Positions 1 through 4,624 of a stretch of 6,626 nucleotides of DNA are shown here, piece after piece. How positions within the stretch are numbered: the stretch's first letter is position 1; every line of letters starts with the position of its first letter. Where the stretch lies: NCBI GenBank assembly GCA_944372725.1, contig CALWAA010000058.1:1-6626 (forward strand). Direction: 5' to 3'. This stretch comes from an uncultured Bacilli bacterium. GTDB lineage: Bacteria; Bacillota_I; Bacilli_A; RF39; UBA660. A program made the position numbers and the translations under genes. A model generated the notes under the pieces. It had not been told where the DNA came from, ran no database searches, and saw only the letters and a list, made by a program, of their open reading frames with translations.

Positions 1-6
1 TTTTTG

Positions 7-32
7 AAAAAAAATAACTCTTTTCGAGTTAT
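7..32 (-). terminator. Rho-independent terminator of the TasA-like gene
   Basis: On the minus strand, ATAACTC and GAGTTAT form a 7-bp stem (32-26 with 20-14) around a 5-base loop, followed by a run of T. The TAA stop codon (31-29) of the upstream gene lies inside the 5' arm of the stem. The stem is AT-rich and so rather weak, but its position directly at the gene end supports the call. Confidence 0.75.
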
Positions 33-589
33 CCTTCATCAACTTCACTTACAACATATAGTTGAAGGTTTAAATTACCATTATTTATTTCATCAGCGAC
101 TAAATCTTCATCAATCCAAATTCTTAATGTTTTAGTTGTAGTACTACTAGCGGCAGCTGCTAATGAACCGGTATCAATTTGATAATAAGTTGTACTTCCT
201 TCAGATATCGTTGGAGTTAAGCTACTTAAAACGGTAGAACTACTACCATCTGTTGAAACTTTAATACTACTTAGAGGAATATTATTGCCACTTCCAGCAT
301 AAATATATAATGTATAAGATGCTGGTAAGTTACTAGCTGTATTTACTACTGTGTATCTAATTGGATTTGATGCAAGTCCATCAGCTGTAGTCATGGGCTC
401 TGTTAGTTTTAGAGCACTAATTCCCGATACGGTAAGTTCTAGATTTCCAGCTGTAATTACTTGGTCATCTGTATTTTTATTTACGTTAAAAAATATTGCA
501 TAACTAACCCCTATTACCGCGATTGTTACCAAAATTACTGCAATGGCAATTATGGTAGTTTGTTTCTTGATAATATCCTTTATCTTCAT
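29..589 (-). CDS. TasA/camelysin-like secreted or membrane-anchored surface protein
   Basis: This 186-residue protein probably acts outside the cell. It has a basic N-terminus (KIKDIIKK), a hydrophobic segment at about residues 11-30 and then SYAIFFN, which resembles the WAAFND cleavage region of TasA-type precursors processed by SipW-like signal peptidases. After it comes ITAGNLEL (45-52), matching the FASGTLDL element of TasA, and a predicted beta-rich body containing YTVVNTASNLPASYTL (79-94). Residues 114-152 are rich in Ser, Thr and Ala. TasA/camelysin relatives form matrix fibres or are cell-surface proteins; which applies here is not known. No sipW gene is visible in the window. The start is supported by GGTGAT five bases upstream. 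The stop lies in a terminator hairpin. The gene follows another small membrane-anchored protein after a 67-base gap with a possible promoter. It could also be an uncleaved signal-anchor protein. Confidence 0.6.
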   Translation of the reverse strand: MKIKDIIKKQTTIIAIAVILVTIAVIGVSYAIFFNVNKNTDDQVITAGNLELTVSGISALKLTEPMTTADGLASNPIRYTVVNTASNLPASYTLYIYAGSGNNIPLSSIKVSTDGSSSTVLSSLTPTISEGSTTYYQIDTGSLAAAASSTTTKTLRIWIDEDLVADEINNGNLNLQLYVVSEVDEG

Positions 590-594
590 ATACT

Positions 595-600
595 ATCACC
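595..600 (-). promoter_or_regulatory. Ribosome binding site GGTGAT
   Basis: GGTGAT lies five bases before the ATG at 589. It pairs with the AUCACC part of the 16S anti-Shine-Dalgarno tail rather than with the more usual CCUCC part. It supports the ATG at 589 as the start of the TasA-like gene. Confidence 0.6.
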
Positions 601-608
601 ATATTTTA

Positions 609-638
609 ATAATACCATAAATGTAGGATAAAATACAA
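609..638 (-). promoter_or_regulatory. Possible sigma-A promoter for the TasA-like gene
   Basis: On the minus strand, TTGTAT (638-633) is followed by an 18-base spacer and TATTAT (614-609). The TGG just before the -10 box makes an extended -10. Transcription would start near 602, leaving a very short leader before the ribosome binding site at 600-595. In an AT-rich gap such matches arise by chance, so co-transcription with the upstream gene remains possible. Confidence 0.4.
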
Positions 639-656
639 GATAATTTTATCACTTTT

Positions 657-1103
657 TTAAAAATCTGTTAATTCTTCTAATTTATAATAGTAATTTACAT
701 TTTTATTTTGTAAATTAATGTCTATTTTATAGCCATCTCTAGTTCCTTTTATGGTTTTCGTTGTTAAAACATAAATGTAATTATCGTCTACTTTCCTTTT
801 TTCAAAATTATCTAATTGATATTTTATTGTATTAATTGTAATGGAAGAATTATCGCAATTTTTATCTGTTACTAAAAGTATTCTATATTTTTTATTTACT
901 TGATAAGCATTATTTACAATTACATTATCAAAGCCATCAATATTATTTAAAAATAAATCTAATTTTGTTTCACCCTCAATTGCTAATGCTAATTGGGAAT
1001 TTAATTCCTGTTTAAAATAAATCCATAAAGGAATAGAAATAATAATAAATATAATTATTAATGTTATTTCTATTTTGGTGTTTCTTATCATTTTATCAAC
1101 CAT
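657..1103 (-). CDS. Small membrane-anchored extracellular protein, function unknown
   Basis: I do not recognise this 148-residue protein. It begins with a short basic segment (MVDKMIRNTK), then one hydrophobic helix at about residues 12-30, and then about 115 mostly polar residues. By the positive-inside rule the C-terminal part should face outside. That part alternates hydrophobic and polar residues (for example YRILLVTDKN at 73-82 and YIYVLTTKTI at 109-118), which suggests a beta-sandwich. The single cysteine is C83. The first ATG is chosen because AGGGGG lies seven bases upstream; the next Met (M5) would sit too far from it. A near-consensus promoter precedes the gene, and the TasA-like gene follows after 67 bases with no clear terminator between them, so the two may be co-transcribed as a cell-surface module. 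It could be an accessory partner of that protein, but this is inferred only from adjacency and shared topology. Confidence 0.7.
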   Translation of the reverse strand: MVDKMIRNTKIEITLIIIFIIISIPLWIYFKQELNSQLALAIEGETKLDLFLNNIDGFDNVIVNNAYQVNKKYRILLVTDKNCDNSSITINTIKYQLDNFEKRKVDDNYIYVLTTKTIKGTRDGYKIDINLQNKNVNYYYKLEELTDF

Positions 1104-1110
1104 TTAAAAT

Positions 1111-1116
1111 CCCCCT
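1111..1116 (-). promoter_or_regulatory. Ribosome binding site AGGGGG
   Basis: AGGGGG lies seven bases before the ATG at 1103. It departs from AGGAGG by one base and pairs with the anti-Shine-Dalgarno through a G-U wobble. It decides the start of the 148-residue protein in favour of the first ATG over the in-frame ATG at 1091. Confidence 0.6.
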
Positions 1117-1127
1117 GAATGGCTTAT

Positions 1128-1156
1128 ACTTTACCACTTTTTTCTTTTAATGTCAA
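1128..1156 (-). promoter_or_regulatory. Strong sigma-A-like promoter of the surface-protein genes
   Basis: On the minus strand, a perfect TTGACA (1156-1151) is followed by a 17-base spacer and TAAAGT (1133-1128), with TGG directly before it as an extended -10. The -35 box begins within the last bases of the T-run of the leuS terminator. Transcription would start near 1121, giving a leader of about 18 bases that contains the AGGGGG ribosome binding site. Confidence 0.75.
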
Positions 1157-1183
1157 AAAAATAAGCACAATAATGCTTATTTT
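1155..1183 (-). terminator. Rho-independent terminator of leuS
   Basis: On the minus strand, AAAATAAGCA (1183-1174) pairs with TGCTTATTTT (1167-1158) in a perfect 10-bp stem around a 6-base loop. A run of T follows and overlaps the end of the stem. The leuS TAA stop (1179-1177) is part of the stem. The hairpin ends the leuS operon and separates it from the promoter immediately downstream. Confidence 0.85.
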
Positions 1184-3987
1184 ATAACAATATTAACAAT
1201 TTTACCTTTAATTACAATTACTTTAACTATCTCTTTTCCCTCAATATGTTTTTTTACGTTTTCATTTGCTAAAGCTTTATTCTTAATTTCTTCTTCGGTA
1301 TCATCTTTCGTTATATTTATTTCACCACGTAATTTACCATTTACTTGAACACCGATAGTTATTTCCTTATCTATGGTCTTTTCTTCATCATATACTGGCC
1401 AAGATGATTCACAGATAGGTTTATAACCTAAAGCCTCATTTAATTCTTCCGTGATATGAGGTGCAATAGGATTTAAGAGAGTTAATAATACTTGATAATC
1501 CTTTTTAGTAATAGCTTCTTGTTCATCATATTTGTTAGCTAAAATCATAAGGGTTGATATCGCTGTATTATAGCCTAAATGAGTTAAGTCATATTCTACC
1601 TTTTTAATGCTCTTATTAATTATTACTTCTAAATTAGGAGAATATTCTTCTTTATCTATTACTTTATCTTTTAAGCGAATTACTTTATCAATAAATCTTT
1701 TACATCCCTTTAAAGAATCTGTACTCCATGGACAGTCTTGTTCATAATCTCCCATAAACATTTCATAGACACGAAGCGTATCAGCACCATATTCACGAAC
1801 AATATCATCAGGGTTAATAACGTTTCCTTTTGATTTACTCATCTTCTGGTTATCACTACCCAAAACCATACCATGACTAACACGAGTATCAATCATTTCT
1901 TTATTTGGTACTAAACCAATATTATACAAGAATTGAACCCAGAATCTAGCATATAATAAGTGTCTTGCTGTGTGTTCCATTCCTCCATTATACCAGTTTA
2001 CTTTGTTCCAATATTTCATGTTTTCCATGGAAGCAAATTCATGGTCATTATGAGGGTCCATAAATCTTAGGAAATACCATGATGACCCAGCCCAGTTTGG
2101 CATTGTGTCTGTTTCTCTTTTGGCAGGTCGCCCACACTTTGGACAAGTTGTATTTACCCAGTCCGTAATTTTAGCAAGTGGAGATTCACCATTATCAGTT
2201 GGTTCGTATTCCGCTACATCGGGAAGTAATAATGGTAAGTCAGCTTCATCCATTGGAACCCATCCACAAGACTCACAATAAATCATTGGAATTGGCTCAC
2301 CCCAGAAACGTTGTCTTGAGAAAATCCAATCACGCATTTTGTAATTTGCTTTTTTCTTACCACAATTATTATTTTCTAAATATTCTAACATCTTATTAAT
2401 CGCATCTTCTTTATTTAAACCATTTAAGAAGCCAGAATTAATATGAATGCCATCCCCTTCCATTGCTCCCGGTTTCATGGCATATTCAAATGTTTTCTTG
2501 TGAAGACCATCTACTATTTCTTTTTCAATTACTTTTTTGTCGACCCATTCAATTGTAAATGTTTCATCTTCATCTAAATTTTGCTTTTCTTGACTTTTAC
2601 TTACTAATTTAAATAAGAAACCAGTAGACTCAATATTGAAATATTTATCTTTATTGTAAGCATAATAATGATGATTTATTTTAGGTAGTTCATGCATAAG
2701 TTCTATATCTTTATAGCCTGTTTCCTCTAAAATTTCTCTTTTGGCACATTCAAGAGCAGTTTCTCCTTCTTTTATCGTGCCACCAATAAATAGGCGTCCA
2801 CCTAGATTATGCCAGTTAAGGGTTAAATACTTATTATTTTCCTCATCATAAAGAATTGCAACAATACTATTTTTCTTCGTTTCATTTTCATGAGGAGTTC
2901 CGGTAATCTCTTCTAATACTTGGATAATTGGAATATTAAATTTACGAGCAAATTCATAGTCACGACTATCATGAGCTGGTACGGCCATAATTGCACCCGT
3001 TCCATAGCTAGATAGAACATAATCACTAATATAGATTGGAATACGCTCATTATTTACCGGATTAATCGCATAAGCACCTGTAAATACACCTGTTTTTTCT
3101 TTATTTAATTCCGTTCTTTCCATTTCATTTTTAAGTAAACAAGCTTCTTTATATTTTTTAACTTCTTCTTTGTGTTCAGCGGTAGTAATGATATCTACTA
3201 ACGCATGTTCTGGTGCTAAAACACAGTATGTTGCCCCAAAAAGGGTATCACATCTTGTTGTAAATACCGTAAATGATTCATTGTGGCCATCAATTTTAAA
3301 ATCCACTTCGGCACCAATTGATTTTCCTATCCAATTGATTTGGCCTAGTTTTACTTTTGGTGCAAAATGGGTATCATCCAGTCCTGTTAGTAAATCTTCG
3401 GCATAATCACTCATTTTTAGCATCCATTGACTTTTATTTTTTTGGACAACTTGAGTGCCACACCTTTCGCATACTCCTCCAGCAGCATCTTCGTTAGATA
3501 AAACGGTTTTACAGTTTGGACACCAATTTACTGGTACTGTTGCTTTATAAGCCATATTGTGTTTATAAAACTCTAGGAATTGCCATTGCGTCCATTTATA
3601 ATACTCAGGGTCGGTGGTAGAAAATTCACGGTCCCAATCAAAGGAAAAACCAAGTGTTTTCATCTGACGTTTAAAGGTCTTAATATTTTCTTTTACAGCT
3701 TCCTTAGGATGAATATGGTTTTTGATAGCATACTGTTCGGCTGGAGCGCCAAAAGCATCCCATCCCATTGGAAATAGGACATTTTCTCCTTGCATTCTTT
3801 TCATTCTTGCTAAAGCATCTTGGGCTGTATAACTTCTTACATGACCAACATGTAATCCGGCACCAGATGGATAAGGAAACTCTACTAAGATGTAGTATGG
3901 CTTTTTTTCGCTTCCATCTATCGCTTTAAAGCTTTTATGTTCATCCCAATAATTTTGCCATTTTTTTTCTATCTCATTAAAATTCAT
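1177..3987 (-). CDS. leuS: Leucyl-tRNA synthetase with an inserted Nudix hydrolase domain
   Basis: This cytoplasmic class I synthetase charges tRNA-Leu with leucine using ATP and can edit mischarged tRNA. Visible landmarks are HVGH (46-49, the HIGH motif), cysteine pairs C156/C159 and C173/C176 (zinc ribbon), the editing motif TTRCDTLFG (243-251, usually TTRPDTLFG), MAVPAHDSRD (334-343) with the editing aspartates, a second cysteine set (571/574 and 615/618), KMSKS (715-719) and the C-terminal element QVNGKLRG (891-898). At 936 residues it is about 130 longer than typical Bacillus LeuRS (about 805). The excess lies between IIQVLE (354-359) and GDGIHINSGF (511-520), where a Nudix domain with a complete Nudix box (403-425) is found. 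The start has AAGGAGG seven bases upstream and overlaps the stop of the preceding membrane-protein gene as ATGA, so translation is probably coupled. A leucine T-box controls the operon. Identification as LeuRS is very secure; the role of the insert is unknown. Confidence 0.98.
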   Translation of the reverse strand: MNFNEIEKKWQNYWDEHKSFKAIDGSEKKPYYILVEFPYPSGAGLHVGHVRSYTAQDALARMKRMQGENVLFPMGWDAFGAPAEQYAIKNHIHPKEAVKENIKTFKRQMKTLGFSFDWDREFSTTDPEYYKWTQWQFLEFYKHNMAYKATVPVNWCPNCKTVLSNEDAAGGVCERCGTQVVQKNKSQWMLKMSDYAEDLLTGLDDTHFAPKVKLGQINWIGKSIGAEVDFKIDGHNESFTVFTTRCDTLFGATYCVLAPEHALVDIITTAEHKEEVKKYKEACLLKNEMERTELNKEKTGVFTGAYAINPVNNERIPIYISDYVLSSYGTGAIMAVPAHDSRDYEFARKFNIPIIQVLEEITGTPHENETKKNSIVAILYDEENNKYLTLNWHNLGGRLFIGGTIKEGETALECAKREILEETGYKDIELMHELPKINHHYYAYNKDKYFNIESTGFLFKLVSKSQEKQNLDEDETFTIEWVDKKVIEKEIVDGLHKKTFEYAMKPGAMEGDGIHINSGFLNGLNKEDAINKMLEYLENNNCGKKKANYKMRDWIFSRQRFWGEPIPMIYCESCGWVPMDEADLPLLLPDVAEYEPTDNGESPLAKITDWVNTTCPKCGRPAKRETDTMPNWAGSSWYFLRFMDPHNDHEFASMENMKYWNKVNWYNGGMEHTARHLLYARFWVQFLYNIGLVPNKEMIDTRVSHGMVLGSDNQKMSKSKGNVINPDDIVREYGADTLRVYEMFMGDYEQDCPWSTDSLKGCKRFIDKVIRLKDKVIDKEEYSPNLEVIINKSIKKVEYDLTHLGYNTAISTLMILANKYDEQEAITKKDYQVLLTLLNPIAPHITEELNEALGYKPICESSWPVYDEEKTIDKEITIGVQVNGKLRGEINITKDDTEEEIKNKALANENVKKHIEGKEIVKVIVIKGKIVNIVIK
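2470..2904 (-). other. Nudix domain inserted in the LeuRS editing (CP1) domain
   Basis: This covers leuS residues of about 362-506; the edges are approximate. The segment starts with a typical Nudix strand (SIVAILYDEENNKYLTL, 374-390) and contains a full match to the pattern G-x5-E-x7-R-E-U-x-E-E-x-G-U at residues 403-425 (bases 2781-2713). The metal-binding residues R417, E418, E421 and E422 are all present, so the domain is probably active. Other bacterial LeuRS proteins have only a short loop here, about 15 residues in my recollection of Bacillus subtilis. The frame is uninterrupted and LeuRS sequence resumes cleanly afterwards, so this is a true in-frame domain insertion and not an assembly artefact. 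Confidence 0.93.
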
Positions 3988-4382
3988 TTTCTTTCCTCCT
4001 TGTGTTTTAAATGTCTACCATATATTTCATATAAAGCATAAATTAAGCCAAATAATAGGGCAAAAGCAATAATCATTTGCCACATAATAGCAAAAGGCAT
4101 CAGCATAATTACACTTGATACAATAGATATGATAAAAGCATTTATGATAGATATTATGATAATCATTTTATCCATATCTAATTTTTTCGTATCTAATTTA
4201 AATTTAGCACTTAAATAATCTACTTCACTAATATTTTTGATTTTCTTTCTTTTTCCTTTTTTGGTTACACCTTTATTTTTAATTAGATTTAATTTTCTTT
4301 TGTTAATCAGGAAATAATCTACCACAAAAACTATCATAAATAGCGCTATAAAGATATAAAGTGATAATAAATATTCGTTCAT
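3984..4382 (-). CDS. Small three-helix membrane protein, function unknown, co-transcribed with leuS
   Basis: This 132-residue protein has hydrophobic helices at about residues 4-26, 72-95 and 99-120. A very basic stretch (28-49, with many Lys and Arg) follows the first helix, so the positive-inside rule puts the N-terminus outside and the loop between helices 1 and 2 inside. The loop carries VDYLSAKFKLDTKKLD (54-69), which looks like a conserved, structured element. The C-terminus (GRHLKHKEERK) should be cytoplasmic. I recognise the overall style from uncultured low-GC Firmicutes but know no function. The topology loosely recalls small Oxa1-superfamily (DUF106/EMC3-like) proteins, which is speculative. 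AAAGGAGG lies six bases before the start. The TGA stop overlaps the leuS ATG, and the gene is the first behind a leucine T-box, so it is made together with LeuRS when charged tRNA-Leu is scarce. Confidence 0.85.
   Translation of the reverse strand: MNEYLLSLYIFIALFMIVFVVDYFLINKRKLNLIKNKGVTKKGKRKKIKNISEVDYLSAKFKLDTKKLDMDKMIIIISIINAFIISIVSSVIMLMPFAIMWQMIIAFALLFGLIYALYEIYGRHLKHKEERK
3995..4001 (-). promoter_or_regulatory. leuS ribosome binding site inside the upstream gene
   Basis: AAGGAGG lies seven bases before the leuS ATG and within the last codons of the membrane-protein gene (encoding KHKEERK). With the ATGA overlap at 3987-3984 it supports translational coupling and fixes the leuS start. 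Confidence 0.85.
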
Positions 4383-4388
4383 AAAACT

Positions 4389-4396
4389 CCTCCTTT
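4389..4396 (-). promoter_or_regulatory. Ribosome binding site of the first gene of the leuS operon
   Basis: AAAGGAGG lies six bases before the ATG at 4382 and directly after the T-run of the T-box terminator. It is a strong consensus site and supports the chosen start. Confidence 0.85.
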
Positions 4397-4446
4397 AAAA
4401 ATAAAAAGATGGAACCAAAAAGGGCGTAAATGTACGCGGTACCACC
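4397..4446 (-). terminator. T-box terminator hairpin
   Basis: On the minus strand, GGTGGTACC (4446-4438) pairs with GGTTCCATC (4416-4408) with one T-T mismatch and one G-T pair. An inner stem GCGTA/TACGC with a CATT loop extends it, and TTTTTATTTTT follows. The 5' arm is the T-box sequence itself, so this hairpin and the antiterminator exclude each other, as expected for a transcriptional T-box switch. Confidence 0.9.
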
Positions 4447-4590
4447 TTTATTTATTACTTTCAAGTCTTTAAGGGAACTACCCCACTATACTCCAAAAAG
4501 CAAGTTCATAATTCGCCTTTATTCGTTTTCATCAACCACGAACTTTCTTCAAAAAGACTCCTTATTACTACTCTTTTTTTCCACGTATTT
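4397..4590 (-). promoter_or_regulatory. Leucine T-box riboswitch (tRNA-Leu-sensing leader)
   Basis: This leader senses uncharged tRNA and controls the membrane protein and leuS. On the minus strand the stem I landmarks appear in order: AGUA (4569-4566) on the left of the specifier loop, the helix AUAA/UUAU, the distal AG-bulge region (AGAAAG), and a terminal hairpin in which GUUCGU pairs with ACGAAU around GGUUGAUGAAA, the usual T-box apical loop. On the right of the specifier loop is GAA-CUU-GC, which places the specifier codon CUU (Leu) at 4504-4502. The T-box sequence AAAGGUGGUACCGCG lies at 4449-4435. Its UGGU (4444-4441) would pair with ACCA at the tRNA end, which fits the A discriminator of tRNA-Leu. 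A terminator follows. Transcription should read through when uncharged tRNA-Leu binds. The 5' edge is set by the predicted transcription start. Confidence 0.95.
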
Positions 4591-4595
4591 ACCCT

Positions 4596-4624
4596 ATTTT
4601 ACTAAATTTCGGAAACATATTCAA
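4596..4624 (-). promoter_or_regulatory. Promoter of the T-box/leuS operon
   Basis: On the minus strand, TTGAAT (4624-4619) is followed by exactly 17 bases and TAAAAT (4601-4596). Transcription would start near 4590, just upstream of T-box stem I, which is the expected place. The -35 box and most of the spacer lie within the last codons of the GH31 gene, which stops at 4602. Confidence 0.7.

Noticed and set aside
640..656. Possible terminator after the 148-residue protein gene
   Set aside because: GATAA and TTATC could pair, but the loop would be only two bases, and no T-run follows.
2178..2399. Plus-strand open frame inside leuS
   Set aside because: It is antisense to conserved LeuRS sequence and resembles no known protein. 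The plus-strand frames at 3170-3406 and 3580-3777 are rejected for the same reason.
2470..2904. The Nudix segment as a separate gene, or as a chimeric assembly join
   Set aside because: The frame is continuous with LeuRS on both sides, the editing-domain sequence resumes at GDGIHINSGF, and I see no stop codon, start signal or ribosome binding site at the borders.
3984..3987. TGA read as tryptophan (mycoplasma code)
   Set aside because: The TGA ends the membrane-protein gene exactly at the leuS start with a good ribosome binding site, and the LeuRS tryptophan codons I checked are TGG.
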